A DNA stretch of 64,000 nucleotides from NCBI RefSeq assembly GCF_001904655.1, contig NZ_MRCC01000003.1, positions 248,001 to 312,000 on the forward strand. Reading direction: 5' to 3'. The notes under the pieces were generated by a model. That model saw only the letters and a program-made list of their open reading frames with translations. It ran no database searches and was not told where the DNA came from. Origin of the DNA: Chroogloeocystis siderophila 5.2 s.c.1 (GTDB taxonomy: Bacteria > Cyanobacteriota > Cyanobacteriia > Cyanobacteriales > Chroococcidiopsidaceae). Positions 43,479 through 53,226 of this stretch are shown in pieces. Positions within the stretch are counted from its first letter, which is position 1. Every line of letters begins with the position of its first letter. A program made the translations under genes and the position numbers.

Positions 43479-45302
43479 TTAAAACGTGTCGTGGTTAGCG
43501 ATCGCATTTTTAATTTTATCCAAGACATCATCTACGCTCATCACGCCTAACTCTCCCGCAGCGCGCGTCCGAATACTCAAGCTATTTACTTCAACTTCCT
43601 TCGCGCCTACAACCGCCATGACAGGGATTTTTTCTTTTTCAGCATTGCGAATCAGTTTCCCAAGGCGTTCATTACTTTTATCGGCTTCCGCACGAATACC
43701 CGCAGCGCGCATTTTTGCTGCAACATTGATCGCGAAGTCGCGTTGTGCGTCACCAACAGGTAACAACCGCACTTGTACTGGCGCTAACCATAGCGGAAAA
43801 TCTCCCGCATACTCTTCAATCAAAATTCCGATTAATCGTTCCAACGAACCGAAAGGCGCGCGGTGAATCATAACTGGACGCTTGCGCGTACCATCCTCAG
43901 CGACGTACTCTAAATCAAAGCGCTCTGGTAAATTGTAATCGACTTGTACTGTACCAAGTTGCCACTCGCGGTCTAGCGCGTCTCGAACGATAAAATCAAG
44001 CTTAGGACCGTAAAACGCGGCTTCTCCGATACCTTCAAAGTGATCCATTCCTAAGGTTTCTACCGCGCGGCGGATGGCATTTTCAGCTTTGTTCCATGCG
44101 TCGTCAGAACCAATATACTTATCTGAAGTTGGATCGCGAAAACTCAGTCGGGCTTTAAAGTTTTGGTCAAGTCGTAGACTCTTAATCACAGACAAAATTA
44201 AATCAACAACATTCAGAAATTCGCTATCTAACTGTTCGGGTGTGACAAACAAGTGCGCATCATCTTGCGTAAAACCCCGTACTCGCGTTAATCCTCCCAG
44301 TTCACCTGACTGTTCGTAACGATATACCGTACCAAATTCTGCTAAACGAAACGGTAATTCGCGGTATGAACGTAACTCACTCTTATAAATTTGGATGTGG
44401 AAGGGACAGTTCATTGCTTTTAACACAAAGCCTTCTTCTTCCTTCTCACCCATCATCGGGAACAAGTCATCTTTATATTTTTGCCAGTGACCTGATATTT
44501 TGAACAATTCCACCCGCCCAATGTGTGGGGTAACAACAGGCTGATAGCCTCGGTTCACTTGTTCTTGCTTGAGGAAGTCTTCTAAGACACTACGTAGGAT
44601 TGTTCCTTTGGGCGTCCACAATGGTAAACCAGGACCAACGTCATCGCTAAAAACAAACAGTCCTAATTCTTTCCCTAGCTTGCGGTGATCGCGTTTTAGC
44701 GCTTCTTCTTTCCGACGTTTATACTCAGCAAGTTGTTCTGGCGTTTCCCATGCTGTAGCATAAATACGTTGTAACTGTGCTTTAGTTTCATCACCACGCC
44801 AGTACGCCCCAGCAACGCTTTCTAACTCAATTGCTTTGGGGTTAAGTTCACTTGTATTCTCAACGTGAGGACCTGCGCACAAATCCCACCACTCATCTCC
44901 TAGGTGATAAATCGTAATCGGTTCTTGCTTAATATCCTCAAGAATTTCTAATTTATAAGGCTCGTTAATTGCTTTAATTCTACGTTCGGCTTCTTCACGG
45001 CTAACTTCTTCGCGAATAACGGGCAATTTACGATTGATAATTTTCGCCATCTCTTTTTGAATGGCTTTTAAATCTTTTTCGGTAAATGATTCTGGATTGT
45101 CAAAGTCGTAATAAAATCCGTTTTCAATCCAAGGACCGATCGTCACTTGCGCTTTAGGAAACAACTTCTGCACTGCCATCGCCATGACGTGAGACGCAGT
45201 ATGACGAATTTTTTTCAAAGTCTCCGATTCACTAGTACGCGGCAATTGAACCTTAGGCTGCTGCTGTGCGGGAGATTGAGGGGCAGACATTTGTTGAACC
45301 AT
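43479..45302 (-). CDS. thrS: Threonyl-tRNA synthetase lacking the N-terminal TGS domain
   Basis: A 607-residue class II synthetase. It begins with about 25 linker residues and goes straight into the editing-associated N2 domain (IRHTASHVMAMAVQKLFP, GPWIENGFYYDFD), then the catalytic core with motif 2 (FRLAEFGTVYRYEQSGELGGLTRVRGF), the zinc ligands Cys (AMNCPFHIQIY), His (DDAHLF) and His (MIHRAPFGS), and the anticodon-binding domain (LWLAPVQVRLLPVG). The TGS domain found in most bacterial ThrRS is absent. The H-x-x-x-H editing motif (HTASH) and the other editing His/Cys (CAGPHVENT) are present, so serine clearing should remain. Confidence 0.95.
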   Translation of the reverse strand: MVQQMSAPQSPAQQQPKVQLPRTSESETLKKIRHTASHVMAMAVQKLFPKAQVTIGPWIENGFYYDFDNPESFTEKDLKAIQKEMAKIINRKLPVIREEVSREEAERRIKAINEPYKLEILEDIKQEPITIYHLGDEWWDLCAGPHVENTSELNPKAIELESVAGAYWRGDETKAQLQRIYATAWETPEQLAEYKRRKEEALKRDHRKLGKELGLFVFSDDVGPGLPLWTPKGTILRSVLEDFLKQEQVNRGYQPVVTPHIGRVELFKISGHWQKYKDDLFPMMGEKEEEGFVLKAMNCPFHIQIYKSELRSYRELPFRLAEFGTVYRYEQSGELGGLTRVRGFTQDDAHLFVTPEQLDSEFLNVVDLILSVIKSLRLDQNFKARLSFRDPTSDKYIGSDDAWNKAENAIRRAVETLGMDHFEGIGEAAFYGPKLDFIVRDALDREWQLGTVQVDYNLPERFDLEYVAEDGTRKRPVMIHRAPFGSLERLIGILIEEYAGDFPLWLAPVQVRLLPVGDAQRDFAINVAAKMRAAGIRAEADKSNERLGKLIRNAEKEKIPVMAVVGAKEVEVNSLSIRTRAAGELGVMSVDDVLDKIKNAIANHDTF

Positions 45303-45563
45303 TGGCGGTAAGTAAATTAAGCGATCGCAATTATCACTGCTTCTATCTTATCGGTACTTTCCATCAACTCGCAGCAATTCGGGAATTAGGGGTTAGCAAG
45401 TTGGGTTTGTTGGGTAATAGGGTAGGTGGGTAAGAGAGAAAAATAGCATTCTCATCTGTCCCACTAGCCACTCATCCCTCAAAATTACATCTGTTGGCGT
45501 AATGTGAACAATTGTAAATAAAGTTAAGATTAAGAAATAGGAGAGTAATTTAAGGTTTGCTTT

Positions 45564-45896
45564 ATGCTTAACTCCAATCTACCGGAGCCTGAATTGCTCA
45601 AAACGATATTGCAGCCCCTGCTTGAGGATTTTCAGTATTGGTTTGAGCGATCGCGCCATCTTCTAGAAACCGAACAAATCGCTTTTCTGGATCAGCAGCA
45701 GCAGTTTGACTTGCTTGAGCGCGTGAAGCAAGCACAGCAGGAGGTTAACTCAGCCCAAATGTTGTTTCAAGCCACAGGGGGACAAGTAGGTATCGATATG
45801 GCAGCAATAATGCCTTGGCATCATTTGCTGACAGAATGTTGGAAAGTTGGAATGCGGTTTCGCGCAGAGCGATCGCCTCAAAATGAAGGAATATAA
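45564..45896 (+). CDS. DUF2605-family protein
   Basis: A 110-residue soluble protein restricted to cyanobacteria. The recognisable core is ILQPLLEDFQYWFERSRHLLETEQIAFL, then QQQFDLLERVKQAQQEVNSAQMLFQATGGQVG and MPWHHLLTECWKVGMRFR. Helical throughout, no membrane segment, function unknown. It diverges from thrS and is followed 130 bp later by the DUF2973 gene, a pairing conserved in many cyanobacteria; the two are likely cotranscribed. Confidence 0.85.
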   Translation: MLNSNLPEPELLKTILQPLLEDFQYWFERSRHLLETEQIAFLDQQQQFDLLERVKQAQQEVNSAQMLFQATGGQVGIDMAAIMPWHHLLTECWKVGMRFRAERSPQNEGI

Positions 45897-46026
45897 AATA
45901 AACTTTAGAATTTCTGAGATACTCATTTAAATAACGGTTGATCGGCTAAAATGCTTCCCTGCACAATCAACCCTCGAGACAATAAAACCAATAATAAATC
46001 CGCTGGCTGCCTTGGAGAATAATGCA

Positions 46027-46353
46027 ATGTTACACCTGCTTTACATTTTAGCTTTTACAATTCTTGCCTTAATTGCCGTCAGTAATTTAATTCGCAATCT
46101 ACTGATGTTTAGTCGAGATCGCGACAAAGCTTATTCAGTGCGATCGCCGCAAAACGGTCAAGGCAGTTATTCTGCTTTCGCTGGAACGTCGCGATCTGTA
46201 CCACACCCAGAATTACTAGACACTTCAGGGAATATCATCAAAGATCCGCTTTTAGTCATTCGTTCGATTAGCGTTGAAGACGCGCGTCAACAACTTGACG
46301 CCCTCTATGACTCTTCTCCTGGATACAAAGGAGAAAATCAAGAAGAGATATAA
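46027..46353 (+). CDS. DUF2973-family membrane protein
   Basis: A 108-residue protein with one N-terminal transmembrane helix (LHLLYILAFTILALIAVSNLI, residues about 2-22) and a cytosolic tail that includes HPELLDTSGNIIKDPLLVIRSISVEDARQQLDALYDSSPG, the conserved DUF2973 part. Function unknown; cyanobacteria-specific. The ATG at 46027 is used because GGAG lies nine bases upstream; a TTG at 46012 in frame is less likely. Adjacent to DUF2605 as in other cyanobacteria. Confidence 0.85.
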   Translation: MLHLLYILAFTILALIAVSNLIRNLLMFSRDRDKAYSVRSPQNGQGSYSAFAGTSRSVPHPELLDTSGNIIKDPLLVIRSISVEDARQQLDALYDSSPGYKGENQEEI

Positions 46354-46412
46354 CTAAAGCCATCAATAGCGACCTTTCTATGTTTTTATAGCATTGATTC
46401 TCAATTAGTCCT

Positions 46413-46462
46413 AGTCCACGCAGGTGGACTTTGTCTGATTAGCCGCGACTTTAGTCACCAGG
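46413..46462. repeat. AGTCCAC-N4-GTGGACT dispersed hairpin element
   Basis: AGTCCAC (46413-46419) and GTGGACT (46424-46430) form a 7-bp stem, followed by TTGTCTGATTAGCCGCGACTTTAGTC. A second copy with a 9-bp stem lies at 55953-55974. This palindromic element is of a dispersed cyanobacterial type. Confidence 0.65.
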
Positions 46463-46507
46463 TTAGCGACCAAATAGACGTTAAATCAATACCATTCAAA
46501 TCAATAA

Positions 46508-47854
<1,347 letters not shown>

Positions 47855-47857
47855 CGA

Positions 47858-49081
47858 TTAAGCGTGTAGATAACTTTGGATAATTTCAACTGCCCGTTTT
47901 ACTCCATCTTCAGCACGAATGCGATCGCTCAACGCACGGGCGCGATCAATCATGATTTTATTGTCAATAACGTCTTGAATTGCCGCAATTAACTTATCTT
48001 GTGTCAGTTCTTGTTGTCGAATCGGCAAAGTTCCCGCGCCTAAATCTGCAACACGCTGTCCCCAAAACGGTTGATCGACACCAAAAGGAAGAACAATTGA
48101 AGGAATACCCGCACGTAAAGCTGCGGCAGTTGTTCCCGCACCACCATGATGAACAACCGCACGACACAACGGAAACAACCAATCATGAGGAACGCTGCTC
48201 GTCATCAAAAATACATTATCCGGTAAGTCAACATTTTGTAAACCGCCCCAATTAGAAAACAAGATACCGCGCTGTTTTGTCTGCACCAAACTATCTAGCA
48301 CTAAATTTATTACCGTTTCTGGATTTCGTTCGCTCATGCTACCGAAACCAATGTAAATTGGCGGCATTCCTGAATCAATAAAATCAACTAAATCGGCTGG
48401 TGGTTCCCATTTTGGCAAGTGTTCCAAAAACCAATAGCCAGTGACATAAGCCCAGTCTGACCAATCTTTCGGCTTGGGAATAACAGTCGGGCTAAAACAA
48501 TGAAGAATAGGTATTTGCTGCTGTTGTACTCGAGAGTAAAGACCCGCAAAAGGTACAGGTGATAAGCCTAAATCTTGTCGCCAGCGATTGATTTTTTGTC
48601 GCACCGATTGCCAACGCAATTGTTCGTGAACGACATACGTTAACCAGTTGTAAGTGCCACCGAAGTTAACAGAACTTGTGTAAAGTGGGTGGGGAAACGC
48701 CCGCGTGCGAGTTAAGGGATTTGTAAACGCCGCAAAGCAGGGTAAGTTTAACTTTTCAGCGATGTGATAGCCAGGTAAGGCGACTTGAGAATAAATAATT
48801 GCTTCAGTACCTTGACAGCAATTCCAGCAATCTTCTAGAAGTTGTTCTAAGTTATCGCCAAAAATTCGCCAATAATCAACATTTTTTGACAAAGCTTGGA
48901 TATAACCTTGAGGATTAGCGCCGACTGCGGCAAACTCTATTCCGTAACTGCGTACGAATTCTGCAAATCGCGCATAAGATGCAAGTTGCACTTGATGACC
49001 AGCAGCTTGTAAACCTAGCCCCAATGCTATGTATGGCTGCACATCACCTCGACTACCAATTGCTAAGATTGTAATTCGCAT
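47858..49081 (-). CDS. GT1-type (UDP-sugar) glycosyltransferase, MGT/UGT-like
   Basis: A 407-residue GT-B enzyme. The N-terminal ILAIGSRGDVQPYIALGLGLQAAGHQVQLASY is characteristic of sterol/flavonoid/macrolide glycosyltransferases, and the C-terminal donor motif VVHHGGAGTTAAALRAGIPSIVLPFGVDQPFWGQRV is clear. PIYIGFGSM marks the start of the second domain. Acceptors of this group are small lipophilic or aromatic molecules. It converges with the GH1 glucosidase. A role in glycosylating the products of the mycosporine-type cluster 2.5 kb away is possible but not shown. Confidence 0.9.
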   Translation of the reverse strand: MRITILAIGSRGDVQPYIALGLGLQAAGHQVQLASYARFAEFVRSYGIEFAAVGANPQGYIQALSKNVDYWRIFGDNLEQLLEDCWNCCQGTEAIIYSQVALPGYHIAEKLNLPCFAAFTNPLTRTRAFPHPLYTSSVNFGGTYNWLTYVVHEQLRWQSVRQKINRWRQDLGLSPVPFAGLYSRVQQQQIPILHCFSPTVIPKPKDWSDWAYVTGYWFLEHLPKWEPPADLVDFIDSGMPPIYIGFGSMSERNPETVINLVLDSLVQTKQRGILFSNWGGLQNVDLPDNVFLMTSSVPHDWLFPLCRAVVHHGGAGTTAAALRAGIPSIVLPFGVDQPFWGQRVADLGAGTLPIRQQELTQDKLIAAIQDVIDNKIMIDRARALSDRIRAEDGVKRAVEIIQSYLHA

Positions 49082-49407
49082 ACTGTTTTTCGGTCATCTT
49101 GGATTAAAAATAGGCATATTCATTCTTGGTGAAAAGAATTAGCGCGCAAATCTAACGAGAGATAGAGGAAAACCTGTTGATATTCGTGTTTCCTCATGAT
49201 TATGGTCTACGTTAAGACTTGTATGAAACATTTACAATTTTCTCAATTTATCTTGAACTGATATCTTTTGCTGAATATCTAGTTATACAGAGTATTTGAC
49301 AATATTTGTCGCCTATCTAAAGGGGGAGGCGTTATTATGGTTCTTCAGCTAAACATAAATAATTGTAAAGAAATTCTCATGATTCACCCACGCCACGAGG
49401 AGAGATA
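49082..49407. other. Intergenic region upstream of the IolE-like gene, with leader ORF
   Basis: AT-rich region of 326 bp between divergent genes. TTTGACA near 49296 may be a -35. The right end holds the strong ribosome-binding site and 23-codon leader described separately. Nothing else is recognised. Confidence 0.5.
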
Positions 49408-49408
49408 A
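49337..49408 (+). CDS. 23-residue leader ORF overlapping the IolE-like gene start
   Basis: The ATG at 49337 follows an unusually strong Shine-Dalgarno AGGGGGAGG at 49321-49329. The frame has 23 codons (MVLQLNINNCKEILMIHPRH EER) and its TAA overlaps the ATG of the next gene as TAATG. The SD of the downstream gene (GAGGAGAGA) lies inside the small frame. This architecture suits translational coupling or leader-peptide control. The peptide has no recognised family. Confidence 0.45.
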   Translation: MVLQLNINNCKEILMIHPRHEER

Positions 49409-50349
49409 TGCAGGGAATTCGGGTTGCTAATGCCCCTTGTTCTTGGGGTGATTTGGGAGTGCAAGGGCTTGAGGGTGGAAGTATCGGTTATCAACAAATG
49501 TTAGATGAGCTAGTGGAAACTGGCTATATCGGTACTGATTTGGGTGACTGGGGATATATGCCTACAGATCCAGAGAAATTAAGAACTGAACTTGAGCGCC
49601 GCAATCTGACGATCATAAGTGGCTACGTACCTGTAGCATTAAAAAATCCAGAATCACATCGACAAGCTGAAGCACAAGCCCTCAAAATTGCCCGATTGCT
49701 ATCAACGGTTGCACAGACGAGTACTACTCAAACTGTACGTCCTTTTATGGTCGTGATGGATGAAATTGGTGCTGTTCCTGTACGAACACAAAATGCAGGA
49801 AGAGTTGAACCAGACATGGAATTGGGCGAAGAGGAGTGGCGTACTTGCATTAAGGGTGCAGAACAAATTGCCCGCGTCATTCGGGAGGAAACAGGAATGC
49901 AGACAACGTTTCATCATCATTGTGCTTCTTATTTGGAAACACCGAAAGAAATTAGTCGCTTTTTAGAGCAAACTGACCCAAACTTAATTGGATTAACTTT
50001 AGATACAGGACACTATGCTTATGGCGCGGCGACTGATGATGGACAGTGTGTGTTAGAAGCTTTTGAGCGTTTTGGCGATCGCATTTGGCACGTACACTTT
50101 AAAGACTGTGATTTGAAAATAGCACAAGCAGCCCGCAATCAAGGCTGGGACTATTTCGAGGCTGTGCGTCGCGGGCTATTCTGCGAACTTGGTCAAGGCG
50201 GGGTAGATTTTCCAGGGGTTGTTTCTTGGCTGCGCGAACATGATTACAACGGTTGGATTGTTGTCGAACAAGATGTGCTTCCTGGAATGGGAACTCCGAA
50301 AGAAAGTGCTCAACGCAACCGAGAATATTTAAAACAATTAGGATTGTAA
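49408..50349 (+). CDS. IolE-like sugar isomerase/epimerase (xylose isomerase-like TIM barrel)
   Basis: A 313-residue AP-endonuclease-2-fold protein. The N-terminus RVANAPCSWGDLGVQGLEGG is close to inosose dehydratase IolE (NAPCSWG), and the metal site is visible: TTFHHHCASYLETPKE, LTLDTGHYAYGAATDD, VWHVHFKDCD and GWIVVEQDV. It would interconvert or dehydrate a cyclitol or ketose. No inositol operon surrounds it. It is next to sugar-transfer genes and 1 kb from a sugar phosphate cyclase, so a cyclitol substrate is an attractive guess. The TAATG overlap with a leader ORF suggests coupled translation. Confidence 0.85.
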   Translation: MQGIRVANAPCSWGDLGVQGLEGGSIGYQQMLDELVETGYIGTDLGDWGYMPTDPEKLRTELERRNLTIISGYVPVALKNPESHRQAEAQALKIARLLSTVAQTSTTQTVRPFMVVMDEIGAVPVRTQNAGRVEPDMELGEEEWRTCIKGAEQIARVIREETGMQTTFHHHCASYLETPKEISRFLEQTDPNLIGLTLDTGHYAYGAATDDGQCVLEAFERFGDRIWHVHFKDCDLKIAQAARNQGWDYFEAVRRGLFCELGQGGVDFPGVVSWLREHDYNGWIVVEQDVLPGMGTPKESAQRNREYLKQLGL

Positions 50350-50430
50350 AAAGTTAGCACCACACTTTAGGTGATGCTGAACTTAATACTATTTTGAGAT
50401 ATATAGCATCTCTCTTTTGTTAGAGAAAGT

Positions 50431-50658
50431 CTATTGTCTAGAACTTTTATTTGAATCGCTGTGTTGCTGCCGCAAGTTAAGCAAAGAAAGTGCTACATGG
50501 TTTTGCGAATCATCCATGGAAGCATCGGGAATTTTCTTTTTGAGTCTGCGGACAAATTCGCGAATGACATCTGACTGCGTCCGTTCAACTTGCATACAAT
50601 ATTGCCTAAGTATTTCTATCTCCTCATCGGAAAGCCTAACAAACAGTCCTTTTTTCAT
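50431..50658 (-). CDS. Ribbon-helix-helix (CopG-like) DNA-binding protein
   Basis: A 75-residue protein. KKGLFVRLSDEEIEILRQYCMQVERTQSDVIREFVRRL gives one beta strand and two helices, the CopG/Arc fold for binding operators as a dimer. The C-terminal third is polar and unconserved. There is no adjacent toxin gene, so it may be a solitary regulator, for instance of the mycosporine-type cluster that begins 700 bp away on the other strand. This is position only, not evidence of control. Confidence 0.7.
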   Translation of the reverse strand: MKKGLFVRLSDEEIEILRQYCMQVERTQSDVIREFVRRLKKKIPDASMDDSQNHVALSLLNLRQQHSDSNKSSRQ

Positions 50659-51364
50659 GATCTTGTGTTATCAAAATGATATACATTTATATTGGATTGC
50701 TATTAGCACGGTCTCCACCAATGAAAACTCAGCTAACAAGAATTGCCAGCTGCGTTAATGTGTCCTATCGCTAGTATAAGGAGTGACTGACACGGTAGGG
50801 GCTGAATTATTAGCAAAACAAATGTACTTTTTGTGTATATGCCTCTGTACTAATTCGCAGGTCGTAGTCAATTCCATCACAATAATCAAAGTGGTTGGAA
50901 CGAAGACGCCACCTGAACAATGATGAACAGTTATTTCCTGAGTATATTGCAATCTTGATTTGAATTTCTGTACGGAACCCAACCGAGACAAAATTCAGCA
51001 CAAGAATCAATTTCCTCGAATATCAAGCCATTGGCAGCGATAAGTGTATAACTTGGGATTTCGCTATCTGCAAGTGCGATCGCAGTAATGAAGTCCTTCT
51101 ACGTACCAAGCCTTTGCTTTCCCCGTTCGGCAAAGCTGTTGCCTAAGCTTAAGCGGTTGAGTGCCTTGTGGTGTTCCCGCAAGGGTCAATACAGTTAGGA
51201 CATTGTAGAGGAACCCAGAATCATTGTTTTAACCTTGATTTCTGACCTTTTACCCCTGAATCCTGACCCCTGCTATCTACCGCAGCACGACAACCAAATT
51301 GCCAGCAGAGGTCTTTAATTTCCGAATCACACAACTTGTTGAGTCAAGAGGATTGAAGAGGGTT
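50659..51364. other. 706-bp non-coding region upstream of the mycosporine-type cluster
   Basis: No supportable gene. It contains two short minus-strand frames (50755-50991, 50810-51010) with no family resemblance, a GTTCCCGCAAGGGTCAATAC repeat-like piece near 51171-51195 and a CCTGA/ACCCCTG low-complexity tract at 51230-51275. The cyclase promoter should be here but no consensus elements stand out. Confidence 0.5.
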
Positions 51365-52510
51365 ATGAGTGCCAAGTGGTCAGTCAAGACACAATTACCA
51401 GTTCATTACACTGTATTTGAGAGTTTCGACCTGTTCAATCCTGAAAACAACGCGCTGTTGTTCGATGGGCAAAATTCGAGTCAAAAGTCTTTGCGTCGGG
51501 TCGTTGTCGTAGATGACTATGTTGAACGTCTGCACGGAGAACGCATTCGCCAGTATTTTCAGTATTACGAAATCGAATATCGTCTCATTTCACTTTCGGT
51601 ATCAGAAGACAATAAGTCGATGGATACAGTTTTTCAGGTGATTGAAGAACTGAATGCGTTTGAAGTTTCGCGACGATCCGAACCGGTGATTGCGATCGGT
51701 GGTGGCGTATTGATGGATATTGTTGGCTTAGCGGCTAACCTTTTTCGACGGGGAATTCCCTATATTCGCGTTCCGACAACATTACTAGGCGTCGTTGATG
51801 CGGCAATCGGTGCCAAAACAGCGGTAAATTTCCAAGGTCATAAAAACCGAATCGGCACATTTTATCCGCCACTTGCCGCAATCCTAGATACAACGCTGTT
51901 ACAAACACTCAGTGACAGACAAATTAGTAACGGTATTGCAGAGATTCTCAAAATTGCCCTCGTTAAAGATGCAGAATTGTTTGAGCTATTAGAAAATTAC
52001 GGCGCAGCCATACTAAGTAGCAAGTGCCAAAATCCCGAAGCTGTCCCTATTATTCGGCGATCGGTGCAAGGAATGTTGGAAGATCTAGAATCAAATCTCT
52101 GGGAAGAGAAACTTGAAAGACTTGTCGATTACGGTCACACATTCTGTCCGACGCTAGAGTTAAAAGCAGTCCCAAAACTCTTACACGGGGAAGCTGTTGC
52201 GGTTGATATGGCAATCTCGGTGATGCTTGCCTATCAAAGAAGTTTAGTCACTTATCAAGAAGTCGAACGCATTTATAATTTTATGCGCAGCGTGCGTTTA
52301 CCGTTACTGCATCCGATTTGTACTCCCGAATTGCTGTATGCAGCATTACAAAGTACAACAAAACACCGCAACGGACTACAGCGCTTTCCGTTAACCGTAG
52401 GAATTGGTGCAGCACAATTTTTCCACGATATTACCTACGAAGAAATCAAAACAGCTGTAAAAGCGATCGCCCAACTCGAACCCAACGCAGCAATGCAAAC
52501 TTCTTTGTAA
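51365..52510 (+). CDS. mysA: Sugar phosphate cyclase, sedoheptulose-7-phosphate cyclase type (MysA/EEVS-like)
   Basis: A 381-residue dehydroquinate-synthase-fold enzyme. GGGVLMDIVGLAANLFRRG binds NAD+; the zinc ligands are Glu193 (NGIAEILK), His258 (YGHT) and His274 (LLHGEA). The PTTLLGVVDAAIGAKTAVN and KNRIGTFYPP segments mark the C7-cyclase subfamily, not housekeeping AroB. At the KHRNGLQR motif it has His334, where the desmethyl-4-deoxygadusol synthase of Nostoc has Thr as I recall, so it could be an epi-valiolone-type synthase. The start at 51365 is chosen over the upstream TTG because of GAGGG before it. It is first in a four-gene run with two methyltransferases and MysC. The product, desmethyl-4-deoxygadusol or valiolone, needs testing. 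Confidence 0.83.
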   Translation: MSAKWSVKTQLPVHYTVFESFDLFNPENNALLFDGQNSSQKSLRRVVVVDDYVERLHGERIRQYFQYYEIEYRLISLSVSEDNKSMDTVFQVIEELNAFEVSRRSEPVIAIGGGVLMDIVGLAANLFRRGIPYIRVPTTLLGVVDAAIGAKTAVNFQGHKNRIGTFYPPLAAILDTTLLQTLSDRQISNGIAEILKIALVKDAELFELLENYGAAILSSKCQNPEAVPIIRRSVQGMLEDLESNLWEEKLERLVDYGHTFCPTLELKAVPKLLHGEAVAVDMAISVMLAYQRSLVTYQEVERIYNFMRSVRLPLLHPICTPELLYAALQSTTKHRNGLQRFPLTVGIGAAQFFHDITYEEIKTAVKAIAQLEPNAAMQTSL

Positions 52511-52542
52511 TTCGTACCAACTTTATCGCTTTTATTGCCACC

Positions 52543-53202
52543 ATGACTACAGTCAACGAGACGATCGAATACAACGAGCAACTCAGCCAATATATTCGCA
52601 ACTTGTTCGTTGTTGAAGATGAAACCTTACAACAAATTCGCGAACGCCCATCCAAAGAGGGCTTACCTCCCCACGATATCAATCCAGAGGAAGGGCGCTT
52701 TCTGCAACTACTCGTCCGCGCCAGCAATGCTAAATCCGCAGTAGAATTTGGTACACTTGTCGGATATAGCAGTATTTGGATTGCGCGTGGCTTAGCACCA
52801 GAAGGTAAACTGTTTACCTTCGAGAAAGAACCGATGTGCGCGGACATTGCTAAAGACAATTTTGCCAAAGCCAATGTTGCGCACCAGATAGAACTTCTGT
52901 GCGGCGACGCGCACGCATTAGTTGATTCGATTGCTGCGCAAGGACCTTTTGATTTCGTATTCATCGATGCCGAAAAAACGGGCTACATCGATTACTTTGA
53001 ATGGGCATTAGAAAATACTCGTCCTGGCGGGTTTATCGTTGCTCATAATGTATTTCTCCACCGTACTATCCTTGATGCGGATACAACCGATGAAGGAGTG
53101 AAAGCGATGCAAATGTTCCACAAACACGTTGCTACTTCTAACCGTGTCATGAGTACTGTATTTCCGGCTGGAGATGGAACGCTTGTAGCGGTAACAGCCT
53201 AA
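52543..53202 (+). CDS. mysB: CCoAOMT-family O-methyltransferase (MysB-like position)
   Basis: A 219-residue class I SAM-dependent methyltransferase of the caffeoyl-CoA O-methyltransferase family. EFGTLVGYSSIWIARGLA is the SAM-binding glycine region, FIDAEKTGYIDYFEWAL holds the metal-binding Asp, and HNVFLHRTI follows. It takes the place of MysB, which converts desmethyl-4-deoxygadusol to 4-deoxygadusol, but lacks the roughly 60-residue N-terminal extension I recall for MysB of Nostoc. The ATG at 52543 lies 32 bp after the cyclase stop, so the two are cotranscribed. Confidence 0.8.
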   Translation: MTTVNETIEYNEQLSQYIRNLFVVEDETLQQIRERPSKEGLPPHDINPEEGRFLQLLVRASNAKSAVEFGTLVGYSSIWIARGLAPEGKLFTFEKEPMCADIAKDNFAKANVAHQIELLCGDAHALVDSIAAQGPFDFVFIDAEKTGYIDYFEWALENTRPGGFIVAHNVFLHRTILDADTTDEGVKAMQMFHKHVATSNRVMSTVFPAGDGTLVAVTA

Positions 53203-53226
53203 ATCCGTTTTCTAAGGCGTGTAATC

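Noticed and set aside
50431-50658. RHH protein as antitoxin
   Set aside because: No toxin-like frame next to it on either side.
50755-51010. Two short overlapping minus-strand frames
   Set aside because: No family resemblance, cysteine-rich random-like sequence, no ribosome-binding site.
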